From contig NZ_PUJW01000002.1 in NCBI RefSeq assembly GCF_011189575.1, positions 248,001 to 312,000 on the forward strand: 64,000 nt of DNA, in the 5' to 3' direction. Each line of letters begins with the position of its first letter. Within the stretch, counting starts at the first letter, position 1. The position numbers and the translations under genes are program-made. This stretch comes from Photorhabdus cinerea (GTDB lineage: Bacteria; Pseudomonadota; Gammaproteobacteria; Enterobacterales; Enterobacteriaceae). A model generated the notes under the pieces. That model did no database searches and was not told the DNA's origin. It saw only the letters and a program-made list of their open reading frames with translations. Below, in pieces: positions 18,995 to 27,343 of this stretch.

Positions 18995-19455
18995 ATTGAA
19001 GTTGCCCATTCAGAGATGGCTGTATCTGGATTCATGCGCTGTAACGGACTATATCCGCTTAAATCTACATGCCCCGGATTAATAATTTTTGTTTTGAATT
19101 TGTTACTGCATAATTCAATCCATGCATGACCGACGATCTTCTCATCTTGTTTTTTGATGCCAATCACCATATCGCTGGGTATGCCGTGTAAAGACGCCAA
19201 CAATTGAACGACAATACTCGCTGAATAGCATGATGCACTAGTAATTTCGGATGAATCGGCTTGGTAAATAAAATCACAAATTTCCTGAAAATAGGATTGA
19301 TCGATATGCTTTGTCGCATCAGAAAAGTTCCATCGGACAGTGCATGGATATATCGATTTAAAAATACTGAGATAAGCGTCTTTGATTGGTTTTTCCAGCA
19401 GTATGGCTCTTACTAAACTGTGTATTAGAAATATATATGCGTTGTTACTTTTCAT
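18991..19455 (-). CDS. Lasso leader peptidase (B2, transglutaminase-like)
   Basis: This cysteine protease removes the leader from the lasso precursor. The 154-residue protein has a Cys in SASCYSASIVVQLL, a His in VGHAWIEL and a downstream acidic residue, the Cys-His-Asp arrangement of the transglutaminase-like B2 family. The ATG at 19455 is preferred over 19464 because it follows AGGTG at good spacing; it overlaps the end of B1. Its stop overlaps the start of C (ATGA). A separate B2 rather than a fused McjB-type protein is typical of lasso operons outside the microcin J25 group. Confidence 0.86.
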   Translation of the reverse strand: MKSNNAYIFLIHSLVRAILLEKPIKDAYLSIFKSIYPCTVRWNFSDATKHIDQSYFQEICDFIYQADSSEITSASCYSASIVVQLLASLHGIPSDMVIGIKKQDEKIVGHAWIELCSNKFKTKIINPGHVDLSGYSPLQRMNPDTAISEWATSI

Positions 19456-19726
19456 AAAGTACACCTAGATCTAATAACGTAGCTATTCCACCTAAGATTA
19501 GTTCAATATCTTCAGATTTTAATTGGCTATTATTGGCAATACGATCAATAAGGGTTTCTACATACAGGCCATTCGGCGTATCTTGGAAAACACCCATGAT
19601 ATCGGCAGCTACCCCAGACACACCAAAATACTCTCCCTTGGTTTCGCTATATATTATTGCCTCACCGTCCAACGAAATGTATTCAAGAGGTTTTTTTGAA
19701 TAAATGAGTTTCGAGTATCTTTGCAT
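19445..19726 (-). CDS. Lasso precursor recognition protein (B1, PqqD-like RRE)
   Basis: A 93-residue PqqD-like RiPP recognition element that binds the leader peptide and presents it to the B2 protease. The fold pattern is visible: an N-terminal beta region containing DGEAIIYSETKGEYFGVSGV, then two to three helices with the family motif near LLDLGVLYE at the end. It overlaps B2 by 11 bases and follows the precursor gene by 86 bases, with a hairpin between them. PqqD-like proteins occur in several RiPP classes, but this one is flanked by lasso B2, C and D genes. Confidence 0.86.
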   Translation of the reverse strand: MQRYSKLIYSKKPLEYISLDGEAIIYSETKGEYFGVSGVAADIMGVFQDTPNGLYVETLIDRIANNSQLKSEDIELILGGIATLLDLGVLYEK

Positions 19727-19774
19727 TACGTGTTTTTATATATCCATTAAGAGACATGAAGTTGAGAAGAGAAA

Positions 19775-19804
19775 GCACGCACCTAAAAAACTTAGATACG
19801 TGCC
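19775..19804 (-). terminator. Hairpin between precursor and B1 genes (attenuator)
   Basis: On the transcribed strand GCACGTATCTAA pairs, with two G-T wobbles, with TTAGGTGCGTGC across a five-base loop; a pyrimidine-rich tract (TTTCTCTTCT) follows. It lies 9 bases past the precursor stop. Such partial terminators after a RiPP precursor keep precursor mRNA in excess over the enzyme mRNA; that role is inferred. Confidence 0.55.
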
Positions 19805-19812
19805 AAGTACCA

Positions 19813-19929
19813 TTATCTTCCGCCGCCTTTCACTCCGCGTCCAAAGACACCATCCCCGGGGCGGGACTTTTTAGACAGGATGATTGCCAGAAATGATCCA
19901 TAAGAAACTATTTTTGTAGGCTTAATCAT
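19813..19929 (-). CDS. Lasso peptide precursor (A)
   Basis: A 38-codon gene with an AGAGGT ribosome site at good spacing. The leader begins MIKPTKIVSYGSF, which fits the lasso leader pattern PxxxxYGSF recognised by B1. In the common pattern F-x-x-L-T-x the core follows; aligned here, I16-I17-L18 precede Ser19. The predicted core is SKKSRPGDGVFGRGVKGGGR, with Ser1 bonded to the only acidic residue of the peptide, Asp8, giving an eight-residue ring and a 12-residue Gly/Arg/Lys-rich tail. Two features are unusual: Ser at position 1, and Ile instead of Thr at leader position -2. The peptide would be strongly basic. Lasso assignment is strong from context; the exact cleavage site is inference. Confidence 0.82.
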   Translation of the reverse strand: MIKPTKIVSYGSFLAIILSKKSRPGDGVFGRGVKGGGR

Positions 19930-20290
19930 TTTTTTACCTCTTTATATGAAAATTAAGAAAATGTTTAATTAAGGCTCGTCTCGTATACGCGATCATATAA
20001 ACTAAAAGAATGCATAGAAGCTATTTGTTTTTACACTATAACGGGTGATTATGTAAAGAAAAAATTTACAAAATAGAGATGAAAATATAAATTAAAATAG
20101 AAATCATGATATTACAGTTCTAATAACCAATATACCTAGTAATTGTCCACGAAAAATACAGAAAAAAATACATTATTGCACTTAATATTTTTTCTGTTTT
20201 TTATAAAGTATTTATTATTATAATTCATATTGACTGATAATAATTACTCTCCTCTGTAAATCATAATATGCCACTATATTAGATCTGAAA
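19930..20290. other. AT-rich leader/promoter region of the lasso operon
   Basis: This stretch lies between the precursor gene and the ccd remnant and must contain the lasso promoter. It is very AT-rich with many A/T runs and a CGTATACG palindrome near 19982. I could not pick a -35/-10 pair with confidence, and I see no gene in it. Confidence 0.4.
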
Positions 20291-20381
20291 TAAAATGTTA
20301 GGTAATTTATTTCCAGACATTAATGATATCATTGGTGGATTGCTAACGCTTTCCGTCAATGAGTCAGGTTATTTCAATTCG

Positions 20382-20471
20382 TTAATAACATTCCGAGGCG
20401 ATAATATCCGAGCGTGGTGGTATCATTTTCAGTTTAGGGGATTTGTTGCGGTAAACAGCATACTGAGCTAT
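20382..20471 (-). pseudogene. ccdB toxin remnant (start codon ATA, truncated)
   Basis: Directly overlapping the ccdA stop, where ccdB normally begins as TGATG, the sequence is TGATA. The next codons read AQYAVYRNKSPKLKMIPP then SDIIA, matching the start of CcdB (MAQF-VYxNKNPKTK, then QSDII). The frame ends at a TAA after 28 codons, with missing residues and further stops downstream to about 20300. CcdB poisons DNA gyrase; this copy cannot be made. Decay of the toxin start codon while the antitoxin stays intact fits selection against the toxin. Confidence 0.68.
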
Positions 20472-20737
20472 CAAATAACCCCGTATTCATCATCATCGGT
20501 AAATAGCCCTGCACCATGCTCAAATTCATTGAAAGCGTGGATACCGACTTTGTTTTCAGCTTTCCATTGCTGTCTTCTTTTCTCACGAACAACATCGGAC
20601 AACATTTTGTCTAGTGTCGCTGATAAGTTGATCCCTAAATCACGGGCTTCATCTACCACTTCAGCGGTCAAATAAACATTTGTACCACGTTTACCAGATC
20701 GTTTTCGTTCTACGGTTGAGACGCATTGTATTTTCAT
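20471..20737 (-). CDS. ccdA: CcdA family antitoxin
   Basis: An 88-residue antitoxin with an N-terminal ribbon-helix-helix (KRGTNVYLTAEVVDEARDLGINLS) and a C-terminal toxin-binding tail containing REKRRQQWKAENK. CcdA represses its own promoter and neutralises CcdB. The start at 20737 has GAGGTG five bases upstream and is preferred to 20749. The toxin gene downstream is a remnant, so this is an orphan antitoxin. It may still repress its own promoter or neutralise CcdB from a plasmid; that is inference. Confidence 0.86.
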   Translation of the reverse strand: MKIQCVSTVERKRSGKRGTNVYLTAEVVDEARDLGINLSATLDKMLSDVVREKRRQQWKAENKVGIHAFNEFEHGAGLFTDDDEYGVI

Positions 20738-21143
20738 CAGACACCTCATCTATGCGCATAAAACATACACATAAGTCTATAGCAGATAGTAAGCATCATC
20801 AAGGAGTTCTAAGTCGAGATTCCTGACTCCTAAACCAACGGTTTATCGGACTCTTTCACACGACAAGGCAAGCTGATATTTCATCTGGCAGACGGAAAAG
20901 TTGGCGTACCCGGTCACTATCCCCCTTGAAATATATTACATTACTTTATTACTCCCATTGGTGAGTTTCTAGGGAATTTTAGCCTTCAAATCACTACCGT
21001 TTTGCAACAAACTTACCTTGTATCCTGTTTGAGCTATACTTCATAAAAATAGATTGCATGCGATCTATTCGTATGACACCATTGTGGTCATTATAGCTCC
21101 TTAAGCTGAAGCAAAGATGACATCTGATTAACCAAACCGAGTC
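20738..21143. other. Divergent intergenic region ccdA / MFS
   Basis: This holds the promoters of ccdA (leftward) and of the MFS operon (rightward). The strongest signal is the near-perfect palindrome at 21049-21068, described separately. No gene is visible in it. Confidence 0.4.
21049..21068. promoter_or_regulatory. Probable MarR operator upstream of the MFS gene
   Basis: ATAGATTGCATGCGATCTAT is a 20-bp palindrome with one mismatched pair. Its core GCATGCGA recurs upstream of the carboxylase operon (39579-39602) and in the EthD/FAD-monooxygenase divergent region (27321-27343); a weaker version lies upstream of the marR-like gene (40233-40254). It sits 75 bases before the ATG, where a repressor could block the promoter. 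Confidence 0.6.
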
Positions 21144-22712
21144 ATGGAGTTTAAAATGAACGTTTCACAGCAGATACCTGCTCCTGATAATTATAGTGAG
21201 GAGAGAAACCGGTATTCAGTATTACTTCCTTTGTGTGCTGCGGGAATCATCATTCCTATCGTATTCACTGGGCCTGCAATTGCTACTCCTATGATTGCAC
21301 TCGAACTTGGTGGTTCTTCAATTGAGTTGGGCGGGATTGTTAACGCTTATAACGTTGCTTTTGGTAGTTGTGTGATGGCTGGTGGAACATTGGCTGATCG
21401 GTTTGGTCGTAAGCGTTGTTTTTTAAGTGGATTAATCCTGTTTTTTATCACCTCACTTCTTATTGGTTTTGCTCCCGATATTACTTCACTCAACATACTT
21501 CGAGGCATAGAAGGAATCGCTGGCGCTTTGACTCTGACGAGTTCATCAGCGCTTATCGCGCAAGAATTTGATGAACATTTACGATTGCGCGCGTTTAGTT
21601 TCCTTGGTACCTCTTTTGGCATTGGATTAGCATTCGGCCCTATGCTTGTGGGGATGATGATAGCTAATTTCGGTTGGAGATCGCTTTTTTTCTTTATCGC
21701 GCTGGTATCACTGATTGTCCTTTTGTTCAGTGCCAAAAAGGTAAATGAATCAAAAGATCCCGACGCGAAAAATATAGATTGGCCGGGCATCATTCTTTTT
21801 ACACTTGCCTTGAGTACATTAACGCTGGGAATTGTTTTTGCACCGGAAAGGGGATGGACTGATATTTATATTATTGGGTTATTTCTTGCGAGTGCTTTGT
21901 TTTTAGTTATTTTTGTTATAGCGGAAGTTAAGTCTCGATATGCAATGCTTGATTTAAGCCTGTTCCGCTATCCGCGATTTATTGGCGTGCAATTATTGCC
22001 CATTTCAACCGGATTCTGTTTTGTCGCATTATTGGTTTCTCTACCAATCTGGTTCATCGGTATTCAAGGTTTTGATGAGGGGCGAGTCGGCCTTGCCATC
22101 CTTCCACTGACAGCACCGATGCTCATTGTTCCTTTTATTGCTGGGTACCTCTCAAAATATATTTCACCTGGGTTGATCTGTAGCATTGGGTTGTTGGTTG
22201 CCGCTCTTGGCGGATACTGGTTAGCTTTCAGCCTTCAAGTTAACGGAGAGATAAATTCTTTAGTTGGTCCTTTGTTAATGATCGGTATTGGCAGTGGGTT
22301 GCCGTGGGGACTCATGGATGGTTTATCTATGAGCGTAGTTCCTAAAGAACGCGCAGGCATGGCAGCAGGCATATTTACAACGATGCGCGTGTCTGGAGAA
22401 GCTTTAGCTATCGCTATCATTGGTGCTTTGCTGGCAGCTCAAACATCAGCCATTCTGGTTTCCTCCAAAGCAGATCATGCTTTTTCAAATATCGTCTCCA
22501 GTGAGTGGGGAGGAAAGATCGCGAGTGGCCAAATGTCATCTATACTTGAATCGGTTGCTGATGCAGATAAGGCAAGTTTAGGCTACTGGCTTGCAACAAT
22601 ATATCAAAGCTCATTTGGTTCAATTCTACTGATAATAGCCGCATTAACAGCGTTAAGTGCGTTAGCTTGTGCATTATTGCTACGACGTGAAAAGCAAAAC
22701 GCAATTCGCTGA
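21144..22712 (+). CDS. MFS exporter, DHA2 (14-TM) family
   Basis: A 522-residue inner-membrane drug:proton antiporter-like protein. About 14 hydrophobic segments are visible, and the first half contains the MFS motif-A region GGTLADRFGRKRCF and a motif-C-like stretch around GTSFGIGLAFGPMLVG. EmrB/QacA-type transporters export toxic aromatic compounds. It opens a plus-strand unit with an SDR and an old-yellow-enzyme gene and lies behind a probable MarR operator, so it probably exports or protects against the product or substrate of this locus (inference). The start could also be the Met at codon 5 (21156). Confidence 0.85.
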   Translation: MEFKMNVSQQIPAPDNYSEERNRYSVLLPLCAAGIIIPIVFTGPAIATPMIALELGGSSIELGGIVNAYNVAFGSCVMAGGTLADRFGRKRCFLSGLILFFITSLLIGFAPDITSLNILRGIEGIAGALTLTSSSALIAQEFDEHLRLRAFSFLGTSFGIGLAFGPMLVGMMIANFGWRSLFFFIALVSLIVLLFSAKKVNESKDPDAKNIDWPGIILFTLALSTLTLGIVFAPERGWTDIYIIGLFLASALFLVIFVIAEVKSRYAMLDLSLFRYPRFIGVQLLPISTGFCFVALLVSLPIWFIGIQGFDEGRVGLAILPLTAPMLIVPFIAGYLSKYISPGLICSIGLLVAALGGYWLAFSLQVNGEINSLVGPLLMIGIGSGLPWGLMDGLSMSVVPKERAGMAAGIFTTMRVSGEALAIAIIGALLAAQTSAILVSSKADHAFSNIVSSEWGGKIASGQMSSILESVADADKASLGYWLATIYQSSFGSILLIIAALTALSALACALLLRREKQNAIR

Positions 22713-22754
22713 TATACAGTTTTAATTAATTGACTTGCAAAAGCGAGGTATCTG

Positions 22755-23558
22755 ATGGATTTGCAGCTGACAGGAAAACGAGCTTTGGTAACGGGAAGTA
22801 ATAGTGGGATTGGTAGAGCAATAGCGATTTCCTTAGCGAATGAAGGCGTACAGGTTGTTGTACATGGAAGGCGGAAAAAGGAAACCGAAGAAGTGATGCA
22901 GGAAATACTTGTTCATGGTGGTCAAGTGCGCATGGTTATTGGCGATCTGACCGATGATGACCAGGCTCAGGAGGTTGCTCAGTTGGCTCAGGCTGCATTT
23001 GGCGGAATCGATATATTAGTTGCAAATGCTGGCGCTTTTCCACCAACGCCAATTCTGGAAAGTACAGCTCAGGATTGGTTAAATCTTTACGATCAAAACG
23101 TGGGTTCTATCATTCGTTTGCTTCGTTTTATTGTTCCTTCAATGGTTGAAAATGGATGGGGGCGAGTAATTACTTTAGGGAGTATTGCCGCATCCCGTCC
23201 CTTTGCTTCTTTCGGTGCTTATGCGACAACAAAATCGGCCTGTGTGAGCCTTGCGGTCACCATTGCAAAAGAATTTGCGGGTACAGGTGTAACTTCCAAT
23301 TGTATTAGTCCGGGTGATGTTATTACCCCGGCAGCAGAACAGCATTGGCGAACCGTAGCTAAACGTAATGATTGGGCAGATGAGTGGGAAAAAATTGAAT
23401 CTCATGTGGCTACTAATATTTCACCGACTTTGGTAGGGCGATTAGGCCGACCAGAAGAAATTGCTGATCTGGTGACTTTCTTGGCAAGTCCGAAATCTAA
23501 TTATATTAATGGTTCTAATTTTAGGATCGACGGTGGTTTTTTAGCGAGTACGGCTTAA
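22755..23558 (+). CDS. Short-chain dehydrogenase/reductase
   Basis: A 267-residue classical SDR. The nucleotide-binding motif TGSNSGIGRA is at residues 14-23, NAG is at about 90, and the catalytic Ser and YxxxK are in GSIAAS and YATTKSA near residue 155. HGRRKK after the second strand, with basic residues, favours NADPH. It closely follows the MFS gene, with GAGGT as ribosome site, and precedes an ene-reductase, so carbonyl and alkene reduction of one substrate is plausible. The substrate is unknown. Confidence 0.85.
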   Translation: MDLQLTGKRALVTGSNSGIGRAIAISLANEGVQVVVHGRRKKETEEVMQEILVHGGQVRMVIGDLTDDDQAQEVAQLAQAAFGGIDILVANAGAFPPTPILESTAQDWLNLYDQNVGSIIRLLRFIVPSMVENGWGRVITLGSIAASRPFASFGAYATTKSACVSLAVTIAKEFAGTGVTSNCISPGDVITPAAEQHWRTVAKRNDWADEWEKIESHVATNISPTLVGRLGRPEEIADLVTFLASPKSNYINGSNFRIDGGFLASTA

Positions 23559-23581
23559 TTCGATATAACTAGAGGGATATT

Positions 23582-24697
23582 ATGAATACGCACTACGCTG
23601 CATTGTTTGCGCCAATGTCATTTGGTTCTCAGATGTTGAAAAATCGAATTGTCATGTCACCGATGACACGGCAATTATCTCCCAATGGTATTCCAGGGCA
23701 GGTAAATGCTGCATATTATCGACGACGTGCCGAGGGAGGTGTTGGTTTAATTATTACCGAGGGAGTATGTATTCCACATATCGCAGCAAATGGTTACGCT
23801 GATGTTCCGGTAATGTATGGAGATGAAGCTCTTAACGGATGGAAAACAGTTGTAAATCAAGTGCATGAATATGGTGCGTTGATAATTCCCCAACTCTGGC
23901 ATGTTGGCCCAATGCGTAGACCGGGTATTGGGCCAGATCCTTCAGTGCCTGGATACGGCCCGATGACAATACGCGACGGCGACCAAACAATCGTGCAAGG
24001 TATTAATGAGAAGGATATCAAAGATATTATTGATGCATATGTTCAAGCGGCTAAGAATGCATTGGACATTGGCTTTGATGGTATTGAGATCCATGGGGCA
24101 CATGAATATTTGCTAGATAGTTTTATTTGGCAGGTGACAAATCAGCGTAAAGATAAATATGGCGGAACCTTTAATAACCGTATTCGTCTGGCATCTGAGG
24201 TTGTCAGCGCGATACGAGAAGCCACGACCCCTGAATTTCCTATCGTATTCCGTTTTTCACAGTGGAAAATACGCGACTATGGCGCCAAAATAATCGAAAC
24301 ACCCGATCAGTTAGAGGAATTTGTGACAACGCTAGTTAAAGCTGGTGTAGATGTATTTGATGTTAGCACCCGCCGTTTTTGGGAACCGGCATTTGAAGGG
24401 AGTCCAGACAGTTTGGCAGTTTGGACCAGACGTTTAAGCGGCAAGCCTACCGTTATGGTAGGTAGCGTTGGCTTAGATAAAGCTTATGCGATCGCGCAGT
24501 TGCGTGGAGATGAGAAACCCGATGCAGGGAGAGCTGATTTAACTCCAGCAATAGAGTTGTTGGCATCAGGCTCAGTTGATTTAGTTGCTTTGGGGCGAAT
24601 GTTATTAGCTGATCCGGAATGGCCGACAAAAGTTTATGAAGGGAGACTGTCGGAAATTCTTCCTTTTGATAAATCGTCAATGATGACGCGTATTTAA
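23582..24697 (+). CDS. Old yellow enzyme-type NADH:flavin oxidoreductase
   Basis: A 371-residue FMN-dependent ene-reductase (OYE/NemA type). Features: N-terminal LKNRIVMSPMTR, active-site region IHGAHEYLLDSF with the substrate-binding His/His pair, QVTNQRKDKYGG, and the C-terminal phosphate-binding segment around VDLVALGRMLLADPEWP. It reduces activated C=C bonds in enones, nitro compounds or quinone-like compounds. The gene lies 23 bases after the SDR and is probably in the same transcript. Acyl-CoA dienoyl reductase is excluded by the lack of the Fe-S and C-terminal domains. Confidence 0.88.
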   Translation: MNTHYAALFAPMSFGSQMLKNRIVMSPMTRQLSPNGIPGQVNAAYYRRRAEGGVGLIITEGVCIPHIAANGYADVPVMYGDEALNGWKTVVNQVHEYGALIIPQLWHVGPMRRPGIGPDPSVPGYGPMTIRDGDQTIVQGINEKDIKDIIDAYVQAAKNALDIGFDGIEIHGAHEYLLDSFIWQVTNQRKDKYGGTFNNRIRLASEVVSAIREATTPEFPIVFRFSQWKIRDYGAKIIETPDQLEEFVTTLVKAGVDVFDVSTRRFWEPAFEGSPDSLAVWTRRLSGKPTVMVGSVGLDKAYAIAQLRGDEKPDAGRADLTPAIELLASGSVDLVALGRMLLADPEWPTKVYEGRLSEILPFDKSSMMTRI

Positions 24698-24895
24698 TGT
24701 TATAAAAATATGACGTGGCGCACTATTTTATGCATTGAACATCACGTTGAAGCTACAAATTCTATTTTTTATTTTACAAGTAAATTTTTCCTACTATGTT
24801 TATTAACAGAATTAATCTGGACATATTCTGAGTCGTCACTTGGCTGACAATAATTTATGGAGTGATTTTTCATCTCACTTGGTATTGAAAACAGG

Positions 24896-24920
24896 CAGGA
24901 TGGTTTTGTTTACCATCCTG
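24896..24920. terminator. Hairpin after the MFS-SDR-OYE unit
   Basis: CAGGATGGT pairs perfectly with ACCATCCTG across a seven-base T-rich loop. It lies 199 bases after the OYE stop and 61 bases before the next ATG. There is no strong T-tract, so it may be a terminator or a 5' leader structure of the hydrolase gene. Confidence 0.4.
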
Positions 24921-24980
24921 AGAGTTATTCACAAATTATCACCTATTCCGTTTTTCCCAAGATAAACAGCAGAGGTTATT

Positions 24981-26144
24981 ATGACAGTGATGACAATTTA
25001 TTTTTGTGGAACAAGTTCCAATAAGTACGACAATGAGCATAGTAATTACTGGCAGGGAGAATTAATTTCCACGTTGGCCGAAAATCAAGAAGGCAAGGAG
25101 TTTGCCGAATGGAACATTGTCGATGGACCTGGCAGCGGTAATTTACAGAGTGATCAGCTCTGGGTGGAAAGTAAGTTATATCCAGACATGATAGGTCAGC
25201 TTTTTGGATCGGGATGGCAAGAAAATATTCAACACGCCCTCCAGATACTGAAAGGGATACCTAAATGGAAACGGGAAAAATTGACGGAAGAACAATATAA
25301 CAAACTGAAAGATGCAGGTGTCCCACTTGAGAAAACGAAAATAGGTAGTTTTTTATGGCGGCGTTATGACTACGGGGACCGCAAGGTTACTCCGCAAGAT
25401 CTGCAAAAAAAAATCATTGAAATTTATCGCAATAAATACGGGGGCGTCACTCAGGTTAATTTGGTTGGTTGGAGCCGTGGCGGTATTAGCTGCCATATGC
25501 TAGCTAATGCCATGTTGAGCGATGATGCGTTGAAAACTATTCCTGTCAATATTTTTACCATTGACCCAGTTCCGGGACTAGGAAACTTTCAAACTGAAAA
25601 AATAATGCTTGGTGAAAATGTAAAAGAATACGTGGCCTTCTATGCCTGCGATGAACGATCAAAAGGTTTCGCCTGTGAGATCCCGAAAACTGACAAGGTT
25701 ACTCGGGTACATCTTTTCCCTATGCAAGGTCGTCACGCTACTTTGGTGGGCAACGGTTTCTCGGATGGCGTGGATGGCAATAACGGAGAGGACAATTCGA
25801 AAAAGGATCGGTTAAAAGAACCCGGTTGCCTTGTGCGCCATTTTGCCGAAGTCTGCCTGACAAGATGGGGAGTGAAGTTTAAAGAGGGAAAAACACTCGC
25901 ACTGACCGACGACCAAATCTTGGCCTACCATCAGATAATGGAAAAAGACAGTAAGCTCTATCAGGATATGCATGGCAAAAGTTATACTAAAGTGACAGAA
26001 AATAGCCAAGGAGAACGCAGTGTATCCTATTTCAATGAGTGGGCGGCGTTTTCTACTATTCAGGGTGACTCGTTTATCCCTACTCAGGGACTGGCTGCTA
26101 ATTATTTGCAGGATAGGAGTATCTATAACATTTTGAAGAAATAA
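24981..26144 (+). CDS. Putative alpha/beta-hydrolase (lipase-like), unknown role
   Basis: A 387-residue protein with a serine hydrolase elbow GWSRGG near residue 165 preceded by a beta strand (VNLVGW), an acidic region FTIDPVPG near 200 and a candidate catalytic His in GRHATLVG near 255. No signal peptide or membrane segment is seen; the N-terminus MTIYFCGTSSNKYD resembles the first strand of DUF2235/Tle-like hydrolases, some of which are T6SS phospholipase effectors. There is no immunity gene or VgrG/PAAR next to it, so effector status is speculation. It interrupts the MarR-type locus and may have an independent history. RBS AGAGG. Confidence 0.6.
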   Translation: MTVMTIYFCGTSSNKYDNEHSNYWQGELISTLAENQEGKEFAEWNIVDGPGSGNLQSDQLWVESKLYPDMIGQLFGSGWQENIQHALQILKGIPKWKREKLTEEQYNKLKDAGVPLEKTKIGSFLWRRYDYGDRKVTPQDLQKKIIEIYRNKYGGVTQVNLVGWSRGGISCHMLANAMLSDDALKTIPVNIFTIDPVPGLGNFQTEKIMLGENVKEYVAFYACDERSKGFACEIPKTDKVTRVHLFPMQGRHATLVGNGFSDGVDGNNGEDNSKKDRLKEPGCLVRHFAEVCLTRWGVKFKEGKTLALTDDQILAYHQIMEKDSKLYQDMHGKSYTKVTENSQGERSVSYFNEWAAFSTIQGDSFIPTQGLAANYLQDRSIYNILKK

Positions 26145-26187
26145 CGGATATTAATCAGTAGTAGTCTTCAGTCCTGATATGATGAGA

Positions 26188-26226
26188 TGGACGCCCCATA
26201 TAGTGCTAATTATTACAGGGTGTCCA
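26188..26226. terminator. Bidirectional hairpin between convergent genes
   Basis: TGGACGCCC at 26188-26196 pairs with GGGTGTCCA at 26218-26226 (one G-T pair) across a 21-base AT-rich loop. It sits between the convergent hydrolase and EthD genes. Confidence 0.45.
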
Positions 26227-26243
26227 TATATGCCAATCCCAAA

Positions 26244-27224
26244 TTATAAAAAACTATCGAGCGAGTTTTGATTTATCAATGTGTGAGAAAGTGCACTCCA
26301 ATATTCGCTTTTTTCTATATTAAATAAAGAATTATTTTCTAGAGTGGCAGATAAATTTAGATCCCGGAGAAAGTCTTCTAAGTCTGTTATTGATGCGAAT
26401 GCCATAATTGAGATAGCATCTATATCTTTTGCTATCGGATGGAAAAATTTCTCTCCTGTCATGATGGGGCCAACATTATGTAGCTGAATGTAACGTTGGA
26501 CAAACTTTTGCGTTGAAGGTTGAGAGATTATTTCTTTGGCATATTTGTATAACAGAATTTCATGAAAATCACTGCGATTTAATTCCGTTGTCCGCCGATG
26601 AATATTGACTAACAGTATAGAATCGCTACGTATTTTGCTTGGAATTAAAACATGTTGACAACAAAGTACTGGACAGAGTTCTCGAAAAATTACTTGATCC
26701 TCTGGCAGGATAGCTCTACTGATTTCTGGGTGTTCGAATAAGGAATACAAGTTATCTATATTCGGGAAGTTTAAATACGCTATGCCATCCCATTGTGGCC
26801 GATGATGGCTAGGAATATGCCCGATGATGGTATTAAACAAATGCCCGTTTTTATCAAGTGGTGGCTGATAAGGAAGAGGATTGATGCTTGAAGGACCCGA
26901 TGAGAATCGATGGATTTGATCATAGCGTAATAATGTATATTTCCCATTGGTTTCCCGTGGTAAGGCATGAAGAAACCTGGGGCCATGTACCTTACGCCAA
27001 TATTCAGTCCATTTTTCGAAAGCCAAATTTGCATCCTTTTCAAATGCATTAATCACTAAAGACGGTTCCTCCAAAGGGTGGCCCTGTACGTCAAGCATTT
27101 GATTTGGATCTTTGCGACGTTCTGTTAACGGAGCGCTGTCAGCTCTGGAGAGCAAAGTACAAAGTACGGTTGTCTGGGATGTCGATGAGGAACTAACGGG
27201 AGGAACGCTAATGCAATCAGTCAT
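26244..27224 (-). CDS. EthD-domain dimeric alpha-beta-barrel protein
   Basis: A 326-residue protein that appears to contain two ferredoxin-like alpha-beta domains. The first (about 55-175) has FEKWTEYWRKVHGPRFLHALP and later WDGIAYLNFP, the EthD pattern; the second (about 195-315) is more diverged. EthD-like proteins act in the breakdown or cyclisation of polyketide, quinone and ether compounds, sometimes as lactonases or oxygenases. It is transcribed away from the FAD-monooxygenase gene, and a MarR-type site lies between them. RBS AAGGAAG. Catalytic residues cannot be named. Confidence 0.68.
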   Translation of the reverse strand: MTDCISVPPVSSSSTSQTTVLCTLLSRADSAPLTERRKDPNQMLDVQGHPLEEPSLVINAFEKDANLAFEKWTEYWRKVHGPRFLHALPRETNGKYTLLRYDQIHRFSSGPSSINPLPYQPPLDKNGHLFNTIIGHIPSHHRPQWDGIAYLNFPNIDNLYSLFEHPEISRAILPEDQVIFRELCPVLCCQHVLIPSKIRSDSILLVNIHRRTTELNRSDFHEILLYKYAKEIISQPSTQKFVQRYIQLHNVGPIMTGEKFFHPIAKDIDAISIMAFASITDLEDFLRDLNLSATLENNSLFNIEKSEYWSALSHTLINQNSLDSFL

Positions 27225-27320
27225 AGGTTACTTCCTTAGCTAAGCGCTAGTGCAATATTCGTGCATTACAAACGTTTGGAGTGTCCGATCAGTATGCGAA
27301 GGACAATGAACACAATAATG

Positions 27321-27343
27321 GTATCATGCGATTAGTAAGCATG
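27321..27343. promoter_or_regulatory. Possible MarR operator in EthD/FMO divergent region
   Basis: GTATCATGCGATTAGTAAGC shares TCATGCGA and the following ta-t pattern with the site upstream of the carboxylase operon. It lies about 100 bases before the EthD start and 240 bases before the monooxygenase start. It is weaker than the site at 21049. Confidence 0.45.

Noticed and set aside
17059..19009. Housekeeping asparagine synthetase
   Set aside because: No N-terminal catalytic Cys for glutaminase, and the gene lies in a lasso operon with B1, B2, D and a precursor.
20295..20675. Plus-strand frame opposite ccdA
   Set aside because: It is antisense to ccdA and the ccdB remnant, which are recognisable on the other strand.
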